Below are positions 42,101-54,100 of a DNA stretch of 64,000 bases, in pieces. The notes beneath the pieces were generated by a model. That model worked only from the letters and a program-made list of their open reading frames with translations. It did no database searches and was not told the origin of the DNA. The position numbers and the translations under genes were made by a program. This stretch comes from Calliopum simillimum (Eukaryota; Arthropoda; Insecta; Diptera; Lauxaniidae). Each line of letters starts with the position of its first letter. The first letter of the stretch is position 1. The DNA lies in assembly GCA_951812925.1 (NCBI GenBank), contig OX638369.1, forward strand, positions 14,165,329 to 14,229,328, given 5' to 3'.

Positions 42101-45100
42101 GAATTTATCAATCTAAAGTTACTCATACGACAGGTTATTCTAATATTGCTATAACTAAGTTCCGATAAAATGTAGAGTAATCAACTCTGAGTAGTTTTTT
42201 ATCCTTTGAGTAATCATTAATAATTATAAATGGACTTCGTAAAAAAAGAAGCAATTTCCGACCAAACTAATAGACCTACATACATTATTTGCTATTATGT
42301 ATTTCTTCATGAGATCTGGATATAAAAACAAAGTCTTCTTTTGAAGTCGTAAAAAGGTAACTAGTTAATCAAAAATTTTATAATAAACATAAAAAAGTTA
42401 TAAATCACATAGAAAATATATTTTCCATATGATAAAGGTCATGCCTTAAAGGATTTTTACACTTAAATGCGAGCTTCAAAATATGTGAAAGATACCTTTT
42501 TGAAGAAAATAAATAAGTTTAGCTTGTAAGGTTTTTCTACCACGGTAAAGGCATGTTTGTTCGTAGAATCAAAATTTATGAAATGTTTTGAGTTGAAGAC
42601 TTACATAAAAACTAAAAAACCAATTCTGTACAACGAAAACATTTAGTAAAAATATTCAAAAATACGTATCAGTATTACTTTTTTAATGTTTAGTTTTAAT
42701 AAGTTATTGTGATCCACAGATAAGATACAAAATGATCAAAACTTGAGGACTAAAATAGTTTTATTGCAATATTTTAAAAAAGTTTTATGAAACTTTCTAG
42801 TTTTTCAACTTGAACGTACTTAAACCTGGTCGGAATTCAATTTTTGACTAACTTGACAACTTCAGGGTTTCTGTATCGTTGCATTGAAGCATTACTGACG
42901 ACAAATTAAAAATTTTTTGTGGAATCGCCCATATGACTTTTGTCAAGTATTTAGTACGACAGAATTATATAGATGGTTGTTTAGTGAACAATAAATGTTC
43001 CTTTATTTATACTAACTAAATCTTTTTTAAAAATTTGATATGTTAAATTTTTAACTTCATTCTTATTTTAGGAGAAAGACAACGATTAATGTTTTGACGC
43101 CACATTGATAACTCTGTACTGATGAAGTTTTGCTGTGGTGAGTTTTGTTAACCTTTAATTAATATATTTTATAATTAAGCATTATCAATAATGCAACTTA
43201 TTAGACATGTACGAAATTATTGTTATTTGAAAAATGTCTGTGAATTGTCTAGACACGATAGCATAACTTCGATATAATTTAGCGCCCATAAACTTAAGTA
43301 GCTTTCGTTTGGATTTCAATAATCTATAGAAACTTCAATTTCGATAAATGGCCGCTTAAAATAAGCTTCTCTTTTACTAACCTAACCTGAACCCACATTT
43401 GAGGAAACTTTATGGATAAATCCGTTTTTCTGAATTCAATATTATCTTTTCAAATTTAAGTTTTTAATCAGGAAATGAGTATACATTGAGAAATTTCTGT
43501 ATATTTTTGGGGTTCGATTTTAACTTACAATACAAAAACTTCGATAACCAAGCTCCGATTTATTTCAAAGTCGAAATGCCTCTGTATTCTGAAACCGCAC
43601 TAACTACACTTTAACAATACAGAATTTAATCAATGGTCGCTTGATAAATTGTATAATTTGCGAAAAATTTGCCTTTTTAACTTTTACTAACAGTAATAAT
43701 AAGTAATAAGATCGGGTCACAAATTTCATATAAATAAACAATTTATAAAAATTTTAGATATCATTATATTAATCTTTAGTACTTGATTTTTTAGATTTTG
43801 TATGACATGAATGTTGATTAAAATTGTTTAAAAAAAAACTATAATTTATTACATTTGTTAATGTTTTGAGTGTTTAGTAGCTTACTTGACTTTTCCACTG
43901 GCGAACATTTAATTGTTGGATTACCTTCATGCCCTTTTGGACATGAACAAATTGGACGATGCATTTTTGCCACACATTTGGCAGTGGCAGCGCAAACATT
44001 TGCAAACTCACAAGGATCTTCACATAGACCCATATAGCAGGCTTCACTTTCAATGCAATCATTATTTGATTGACATGGCTCTGGATTTTTAGGTGTACCA
44101 GGTGATTCTAATTGTTAGTGTTAAAAAGTGTAATAGTTAGTTTATTAATATGATGTCTTTGTTTATTAACGTGTAGTTGTTGTTGTTGATATAAGTGAGT
44201 GTATATTTTAAATTTATGCGTCTTAATATTGGTATTTAGGCCCATTTATTTATTTATATTTAATAATTTTACTGTATGTACAAATGTTTTTCAGCTTTTT
44301 AAGAAAAAGCTACTATAATTTTTATATTTTCGTTTTGAAGAAAAAAAAAAAAATATATATTTACAAATTTTAAAATACCAATACCATATGTTGTGAGAGG
44401 ATATTTTCACTTATTTATAATAGAATTCTGCTTTAGGCCAATGCCAATTATAGTTCATTCGTTATTTTTGCATACGAATTATATTATATAAATTATATCA
44501 TACACCTTAATGAACGGGAATAATTTAAGATAAAATGTTACTGCTAGTAGAACTTTTTTCAAAACATTGTTAGCAATATTGTAATTTGGTGGCCAAAGCT
44601 CAAAATAATGTTTATCTTTGAGCAATAATGACTTTTTAATATTCTTGTAAAATATCATTGCTATATAACATCCGATCAAAGTTTTAAAAGTTCGAATGGT
44701 GATGTTATATTGAATGCTTAAAAGTTACTCATACGTCACACAGTGGTCGGAAAATCGAAAAAGCTGGCCAAAATTCTGAAAGTCGGTAATAAGGGGTTTT
44801 TGATGATGCTGATTAATAATCCGAAATCCATTTTTAAAAAAAACAAAATGGCGGATCCACAATGGTGCACAAATAATGCTTAACCAAATATATTCTCACG
44901 AAAGTCGGTAATTTTAGGTTTGTGATGATGCTTATTACGAATCTGAAATCTTTTTTCAAAAAAAACAAAATGGCGGATCCAAAATGGTGGACTAAAAACT
45001 GCTAAGCTGCATTTATTGCCACCAAAAACGGTACATGGGAGTTTCAGATGTTGCTTATGATGAATCTGAAACCTAGTTACGAAATACACAATGGCGGATC

Positions 45101-48100
45101 CACAATGAGGAACCGTTTAGTGCAAAACTATATTAATCAATAAGAAGAGAGTTATTGGAGTTTTTGAGGTAGCGATTCGAAAAATGAAATTAATTTTTGT
45201 AACACAAAATGAGACACATCCAAAATTTCGGTCAAAATATGCTGAACAGCATCTTTATCTACGAAAGTTTTGTTTCTGGGATCAATTATTACGAAAATGA
45301 AATACTTTACAAAAGTCCTAATATCTTTTTCAGAGGCACCTCGGGGCAGCTAATTTTTTAACAGGTTTGTAGAAAAATGTACCCTAAATAAGATGCATGT
45401 AGAAACTAGACGGATGGCCGTGGATGCTATAACATTTATCATATTAAAAACCACTTCAACAATTTCACGAAACAGTTGCCTATTTACATAAACTGTGAAC
45501 GAGATAAAACGCTTTGGATTTGAGAAATATATTAAATAAACATTCACTGAGGGACTCCATTTCGTAAAATTGCAAAAAAATGAAAAGAAGTTATTTTTTC
45601 CACTTGTTTACTGAGACGCTTTATATTTAAAAAAAAAATAAAAAAATTCTTCGCAAGAATAGGTGAAATTCAAACTCAAACGAGAAGAGTTTTTTAGGCA
45701 CAGAGGTCTTTCTGACCACTGAAACGATCAAAGTGGATAATATTCTACTATTACCATCAATTAAAAGTGCAAAAACAACAACTTAATTTTTCGATTTTGA
45801 CCAGCTTTTTTGATTTTCCGACCAGTGTGCGTCATGGTAAAAAATTTTATTTGCTTAAAAACAAATTTTGTTATCACATTTTCCAAATATTGCTATAGTT
45901 TCTCAAAGCAGCTATTTCTCACAACTAATTTTGTAAGGTTGACCTTTTTGAGCCGCCTAATTAGGTTCGTCTTTTTAAGTGTTCAAAAACGATTACTCAG
46001 AACTATGAATTTGGCTTTAGTTTGAGTTTCTATACACTCCTGTGCGGGGTGTTAATTTTTGAACAAGTACTGTGATGCCATGACAAGATTTTTTTAAGCT
46101 GAACTAAATTCTTCATCATCAAAAATGATATATTTTCTGTTGACGCCCAAATAGCCCAGGAAAATAAGACGAAAAAAAAGCTGCTGTGCGAAATAATTCC
46201 AAGTGAATTTTTTTCACCGGAATTATCTTAAGTAATGCATGATAAATTAAGTGTGAAAAGTCCATTCTAAAGTCGTGTGCGCATAATAAGTTATTAAGGC
46301 TCAAAGGTCGCTAAAATCAGTTTTTTGCAAATATCTCGCTAATGCTAATTTTTACAGAAAAATGTTGGTCTTTAATTTTGTAGCACAGGAAATTTCCTAC
46401 AAAAGTACGTTAAAACTTTTTTCGTACGATTTACAATTTAGAAGATCACCCAATTTAAAAAGTTGTTTACAGTTATGATACGAAATGCTACGTATAAGTT
46501 CATATTAAAATTTCTTACTTTTTAAATTGCGATACCTCTTCAATAATGAGGCATACAAACAAAATTAAAATGCCGTTTAAAAGATAACTTAATTTTCTAT
46601 ATACCATACTAATTTTTTTTTTTTTGAGCTACTCACTACTTCGAAAATTCTGGTTTTTGAAGGATATCTCCGAATCGGTAAGTACTACGATAAAAAGTAA
46701 CGGGACTGACTTTGTAGAGAATCACAAAATCTACAAAAAGTAAGCGATAAGTGTACACATACAAGTAACCGTACAGAAGATATTCAATAAAAACCGGTTT
46801 TTTTGCATTTTCAGGTTTTTTGAAATATCTTCTAAACGGTGACTTCTATGTATACACATTAGAGCGCCCATATGTGCGAAATTCTGATTTTGTTTGCTCC
46901 CCGTCCATTTCCTGAAATAAGAGGTCAAAAAAATAAGATCTCAAAAAAAAATTTGGAATCGGTAGTGGAAAAAACCCAGCCGGTTTTCAATTGTTCTGGA
47001 ATTTCTATATTGTAGGAAATTAAACGTTAATTAATTTAAAAGAAAAAATAACTAAAAAATTTTAGTTTTTAAGAAATGGAGCCCATTTCAAAGTTAAAAA
47101 AAATTTTTTTTTTTTATTTTTTCTTCTTAATTTTTAATCTGGTAAGAAACCATTTCAGTAGTCATATTTCTTAAACTAATTTGGGATTGCTAAACACGAA
47201 AATAGCATTTATTTTCGTTTTAGTGCGTTTTTGGGCTGTTCCAGTAAAATTTCCAAATTCGTGCACGCAGTTCAGGAAAAAATTTCAATCAAGTTGTCGA
47301 GAACTGCACAAAGCTGTGAAATTGCACCTGAGCATTTACTGAATAAGAAAAAAATTTTTCAAAATCGGTTCATGGCATGGTTTTTAAAATGAGGTCGAAA
47401 AACGGTATTTAAAAAAAAACGACTACAAATCAAAACCAAAATAGTCATTTTAGATGTAGTTATTAATGCTGAACTCGAAATTGGATGCGAAATTGCTTAT
47501 GGTTTGTGAGATATCTCACCCCTAATGTTCAAAAAACAAGATTTTGCAGGTTGTGTAGAACACGCACAAAATCGTTTTGGTCTTTTCTATTAAATGCGTC
47601 ATTTAGTACTGTTCTTCTTCTTCAAAATGAGTTACAGAATAGTCTTGTATGATTTTTCCTTAAAAAGTTATGACCATTTTAAAATAACATTATAAAAGAT
47701 ATAGTAATATGGCAATTGCTATAGAAAATCCATACATGATTTTTAACTTCTATGATGTCATATTAAAATGATCATAACTTTTTAAAAAAATGTGGCACAA
47801 GCCCATTTCATAGCTCATTTTGAAGGCAAAAAGCAGTTCTAAATGATGCATTCAATAACAACTAGCACTACATTTTCTTGCATCCAATAAAAAAGCGATT
47901 AAAAGAAAAAAATTAAAATACGTCATTTTTTCCAAACTTTGAGACCGGCTCCATTCCTTAAAATGTAATATTTTTGTAAAATTTTTCTTTTTAAATTAAT
48001 TATCATTTAATTTCCTTTAACATAAGAACTCCATAACAAATATTCCGCCCTTTAAAAATTACAAAAAACCAATTTATAGCAAAAAAGACATGAAAATTTT

Positions 48101-51100
48101 CCTAAAAAATTTAAATTTTTGTACCGAAACAGCAACAAGTTTAATTTTTGGACCAAAACTTTCTAAGAAGATAATGTTGACCTAGTCATGCTCTACAAAA
48201 GTTGTCTTGAAAATATTATGAAAAAAATTAACAGTTTTGAAGTAACGGGCAGTCAAAGCGACTTCCCTTTTTTAAGTCAATTTTTCGACCTTTGAACGAA
48301 AACCGGCTGGGTTTTTTCCACTATCGATTCCAAATTTTTTTTTGAGATCTTATTTTTTTGACCTCTAATTTCAGGAAATGTACGGGGAGCAAACAAATTC
48401 ACAACTTTGCACATTTCATACATCTTGTGGGCGCTCTAATACACATACTGCTTACTTTATGTAGATCTTGAGATTTTTTACAAAATTGGTGCTCAACTTT
48501 TTATCATACGACTCTTCGTTTCGGAAATATCCTTCAAAAACCAGTATTTTCGTAGTCTAAACGGTTTTTCACGAATATCTTTAAGACCATGGGTTGTTTG
48601 GAAAAAAAAAAATTAGTACAACAAAAATTGGAGACCAACATTTTTCTGTAAAAGTTAGCATTAGCGAGATATTTGCAAAAAACTGATTTTAGCGACCTTT
48701 GAGCCTTAGTAACTTTTTATGCGCTCACGACTTTGCAATGGACTTTTCACACTTTATTTATCATGCATTACTTAAGATAATTCCGGTGAAAAAATTCACT
48801 TGGAATTATTTCGCAGAAAAATTCTTATTTTCCTGGCCTAAAAGCTCAAAATGGAATTTTTCATAGAGCATACATGAGCAAACAAAATGGCTGGAAGATA
48901 TCATAAACATATAATAGCTGTGTTTCTTTTGACGCGTATATACAATTCGCCGGTGCTTACGAAGAGAATCTTCCAACCGAAAGTTGCGGCGAAAAAAATT
49001 TTTTTTTTGAAATTGCGGCGAAATAAATCTTTTTTGTAATATGCGGACAAGAAAATCACTTTTTATAAAATGCGGCGAAGAAAATCACTTTTTACAAAAT
49101 GCGGCGAAGAAAATCTCTTTATTTAGTGAAAGTATTCACGAGTTACGAAAATAAACATTTCACTTAAAATCGCAGCGAATGAAGCGAGATTTTCTTCGCC
49201 GCATTTTGTAACAAGTGATTTTCTTCGCCGCATTTTGTAATAAGTTATTTTCTTCTCCGCATTTTGTAAAAAGTGATTTGTTTGTTCGCATTTGCACAAA
49301 AAAGATCTTTTTCGCCGCAGTTTGAAAAAAAGGATTTTCTTGTCCGCATTTTAAGAAGAGATAGTCTTCGTAAGCACCGGCGAATTGTGGTAATTTTCAA
49401 ACTGCTATAAATTATGAACGGTGAGTCGTACGATAAAAAAGCCAAGGGTTCAGTGAGAACCACATGCTCTACAAATAATTTTAATCTATTCTAAAAAAGA
49501 AATAATCATTTAGAAGTTATTTAAAAAAAACTGATTTTTTGCCGTTTATCGGCGCTTAACCAGTTTTTATAGAATAACTCTTAAAAGATTAATTTTTTTA
49601 AAAATAAAATGAAAAGTTTTTGTAGAGAACGTGATTCTCCATAAAAAAGTTCCTTAGAGTTTTATTGTGCGACTCACTGTTCATGAGTCATCGCAATTTC
49701 AAAGTATCCACAATTGTATATACGCGTCAAAAGAAACACGGCTAATGTCGGACTTAAGTTTTTAAGTTTTGAGAACCTAATTTGAAATTGAAATCTTATT
49801 AATTGAATATCAGCCATGAACTAAAGTGTATGATACGTCTGGATATATAATAATTTATATACTTCAGCATCGAAGGAAAAATACACATAATTAACGAGAA
49901 TACACTGAGGAAAAAAGTTCAGTAAAATCAAGTCTGTTCGTTTACTTTATAAAACGTACGTAAGCGAGAGCTTTTCTGGTAAAAACTTGCAAAAATTTGG
50001 AGTAAACGAACAGCCTGATTGTCACGATTTTACTTATATCACACAATTTTTTTCTCAGTAAACTATCTACACTAACTATTTACAAAACATATTATATACC
50101 TTTAACGCGACAACGCCCGTCAATGCATACGTAATTAGTAGCACAATTAGTATTATCTGTACAAAGGTTAATTGTGGTGGTAGTGATTGTTGTGCCGATG
50201 GTAGTTGTTGTATTACTACTAATGGAAGTTTCTGTCGTCGTAGTCAGAGGTTCCATCATCTCAAATGTTGTAGCCGTCGTACCAGGCACTGTTGGTTTTT
50301 CTGTTGGCTGTCCCGTTGACATGGGTGTTATAACCGGAAACATCGTAGTGGTATCTTTTGTTACTAAATCACCACCATCTATTGTTGTTGTTTCCATTGT
50401 TTGCTTATCTGTAGCCTCTGTGACAATTATCACTGGGAATGTTGTTATATCATAACGTTGTGTTGTTGTCAACATTGTTGTAAAATTGTAATCATCATAT
50501 TCATTAGATGTATCAATACGTGTAGTTTTCATTTTTGGTGTTGTGGTGGTGCGTGTATCAAACGGTCCTTTATTATCTTCACCACGACGATGTGTGGTGG
50601 TATCCACAGTTGGTGTTGTGCTCGTAGTTATACCACCACTTGTGCTATCAGTGATATTATTTTCACCATCACGATAACCTTTCGGGGGACCCGTTTTAGT
50701 GCTAGTATCCATATCAGTAGTGCTGATTGTAGTAGATTCCGTAGTGATAGTTGTTGGTAATTTGGTAGTGTTGGTCACTATCGATGATTGAGTGGTGGTG
50801 GGTATTGTAGTTCCAGACTCAGTAGTGATAGTAATTGGTGTTACGTTTGTTGTAGTTGGGATTGTAGGTGTGCTTATGTTAGTAGTCTTAAGAGTTGTTG
50901 TAGTAGTGCCGGAGGAGTCTGTGCTTGCTGTGTACATATCAGTGCTGGTAGTGGTGACTTCGGTGACCGGTGCGTTTGTTGTAGTTAATGACTTAGTTGT
51001 TGTTGGTGTTGTTACTGTTTCTGTTGTTGTTTCTTTTACATCAGTGATTGGATTAAGAGTGGTTGTGATTATATTGGTGGTGGTGGTAGTGATAGTAGTT

Positions 51101-54100
51101 GTAGTAGTAGCTATGGTTATATTTATCAAAATTTGTATTTACAAGGAGGGTTTTAAAAAGAAAAATATGTACAAATGTATTATAATTTATGTTTTATTTT
51201 TTTGGTGAAAAAGCAAAAAAAAAAGTTTTTTTTTTCAAAATTTCCAAATGAATTATGCGATGTATTAATTTTGAGTTATATATTTACAAAAAGTTAATAT
51301 TTATATCTATGTCACCAATTACTGATGTTACAGAAAATTAAGTTATATTTTCCTATATCTATTAACATACCTTTAATACATGCACCAGTTGTTGGATCAC
51401 AATTTGTGCCCGGTGGGCAGTGTTCACAGCCTGGTGTACGTCCTGTAGCTAAAGGAACGTTTGAAATAATTAATTAAAATAAATAACTTGTTTGTATAGA
51501 AGAAGTAGTTAAAGAAGTTCTTGCTGATTTGTTAGTAGAGCAGCTTTCTGGTATTGGTGCATCTAGTTTTTCAAAGCAGCCATTGCTTAGAATCAACATT
51601 ATTGTATAAGAAATGTAGGGAATTAATGCAGATACTAAGTACCGATATTTTATGTATCGATAAGATTTTTAAATTTAAAGGTTTGTAGGATATTAAATGT
51701 TACTCATTCGTCAAGTATAAAGCTGCTTACATTTGTAAAAGCCAGAAAAAGAAACTTGGGTTTCGAGAACGAAAAATATTAGAAGAGTAAAGAAACGAAG
51801 CTAGATTCTAATTCACTCAATATGGAATTTAGTTGTTCACACAGACAAAACTAAAGAAAAATGTACATATCGTCGGGTTAAAACAACAACTAGACATCTA
51901 CATTTTCTGATGTTTTGAGTTAAGTATACAGAAACATGAAAATAAAACGGCTCTAAGCCCAGTCTAGTCGGTTTTTAAAAATAAAGACACTATCCAATTT
52001 TACATAAAAATAAAAAGCTGAAAACTTCAAAATCTCAAATAAAATCGAATTTCTAAAAACTTAAAACGCTTTTTCTGAAAACATGAAAAATGTAGATATC
52101 TAGTTGTAGTTTTGACCCGACGATATGATTCGGAGATTGTTTCATTAGCTTAATATCTAAGATAACTTAAGCATATTACTTGTAGACAAAAAATTCAAAC
52201 GAAACCCCTCCTTATAGACGGAGAGCCAGCGCTTGGCTGACCCTCCTCATAGTATCAAAGCTGAATTTTTTTGTGAGTGTTCTTCCAATAGTAGGTATGA
52301 ACTTCTGTTCTAGTGAATTCCTGAGAGGTGGTGCCTACGTGAGATATCGGGCGCAAAAGGTCGAGAAAAACAGTTTTTTGCAAATATCTCGCTAACGGTT
52401 TTATCTATAAAAAAAATAACATCCACAATTTTGTAGCTCATTAAATTTCATATCGAAAAGTGGTGCAAATTGTTTTCGCACTACCTATAGTTTAGGAGAT
52501 ATGGTCCAGTGAAATTGGACTTTCCAACCCAACATATAAAATCCATAATTTTTTTCTTTAGTCGGCCTATTTTTTAGTTTCAAATTATGCACCAAAATTC
52601 GAGACCGATTTCACTGTCGTACAAAAAGTTATTCAGGCACAAAGGTCGAGAAAATTAGTATCTCGCTAACGCTTATTTCTACAAAAAAATGGTGCTCCAC
52701 AATTTTGTAGCTCAGAAAATTTTATATCAAAAAGTGGTACAAATTATTTTCGTACGACCCACAGTTTAGGAGATATCCTATTTTAAGGTATTTTCCGTAT
52801 GCAAGTGTTCATAGTAATATGAATGTTGATTTTCAAAGTACTCTAACTACGCCTTCGTCATAGAATCATGGCTGAATTTTTTTGTGGGTATTCTTCTAAT
52901 AAGGAATTCTAACTTTTGTTTTAGTTAAATCGTGAGAGGTGGTGCCTTCGCGAAATATCGGGTGCAAAAGGTAGAGAAAATCAGTTTTTTGAAAGTTGAT
53001 TTTGAAATTACTGTAACTATGCCTACGTCATGGTATCATGGCTGCATTTTTTTGTGGGTATTATTCCAATAGTGAGTACTAACTTTTGTTTTAGTCAAAC
53101 CATGAGCGGTGGTGCCTTAGTGAGATATCGGGTGGGAAAGGTAGAGAAAATCAGTTTTTTGAAAGTTGATTTTTAAATTACTATAACTATGATCGATATC
53201 TCGCGAAGGCACCACCTCTCACGGTTTGACTAAAACAAAAGTTGGTACCCACTACTGCAAAAATAGCCACAAAAAAATTCAACCATGATACTATGACGTA
53301 GGCGTAGTTATAGTACTTTGAAAATCAACACTCATATTACTATGTACACTTGTATGCGGAAAATACCTTAAAATAGGATATCTCCTAAACTGTGGGTCGT
53401 ATGAAAACAATTTGCACCACTTTTTGATATGAAATTTTCTGAGCTACAAAATTGTAGGGCACCATTTTTTTGTAGAAATAAGCGTTAGCTAGATACTAAT
53501 TTTCTCGACCTTTGTGCCTGAATAACTTTTTGTACGGCAGTGAAATCGGTCTCGAATTTTGGTGCATAATTTGAAACTAAAAAATAGGCCGACTAAAGAA
53601 AAAAATTATGGATTTTATATGTTGGGTTGGAAAGTCCAATTTCACTGGACCATATCTCCTAAACTATAGGTAGTGCGAAAACAATTTGCACCACTTTTCG
53701 ATATGAAATTTAATGAGCTACAAAATTGTGGATGTTATTTTTTTAGATAAAACCGTTAGCGAGATATTTGCAAAAAACTGTTTTTCTCGACCTTTTGCGC
53801 CCGATATCTCACGTAGGCACCACCTCTCAGGAATTCACTAGAACAGAAGTTCATACCTACTATTGGAAGAACACTCACAAAAAAATTCAGCTTTGATACT
53901 ATGAGGAGGGTCAGCCAAGCGCTGGCTCTTAGTCTATTATTTTTGGGCCTTTGAGCTTTTTTTTTTTTTCTTTTTGTTTTTAGAACTCCGTAACTTGGCT
54001 TCAATGTTACTTACAACCATACGAATTTTTTTTATTTTTGTTAAACTTTGCGTGCTTGTTTAAAATTTCAAAATTAATCAATGGCCTCAAGAAAAAGCAA

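Larger units (their letters stand above)
44108..50099 (-). other. dpy intron (5992 bp) packed with non-autonomous elements
   Basis: Holds, left to right, a Transib-like element, a 2.7-kb fold-back and a nested inverted-repeat pair. Between them is AT-rich spacer with poly-A/T. No exon was found. Confidence 0.75.

Noticed and set aside
44879..45547. Minus-strand frames of 65-69 residues
   Set aside because: They lie inside the Transib-like element and its 122-bp tandem repeats; no transposase similarity.
44734..45834. P-element or hAT assignment for the CAGTGG-ended element
   Set aside because: Those families make 8-bp duplications; here only the 5-bp CGTCA matches at both ends and the terminus begins CAC.
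49245..49463. 72-residue minus-strand frame
   Set aside because: It lies within the inner inverted-repeat element and its minisatellite; no domain or codon signal.
53756..54004. 82-residue minus-strand frame
   Set aside because: Falls in the arm of the 52214-53937 palindrome; sequence is not protein-like.
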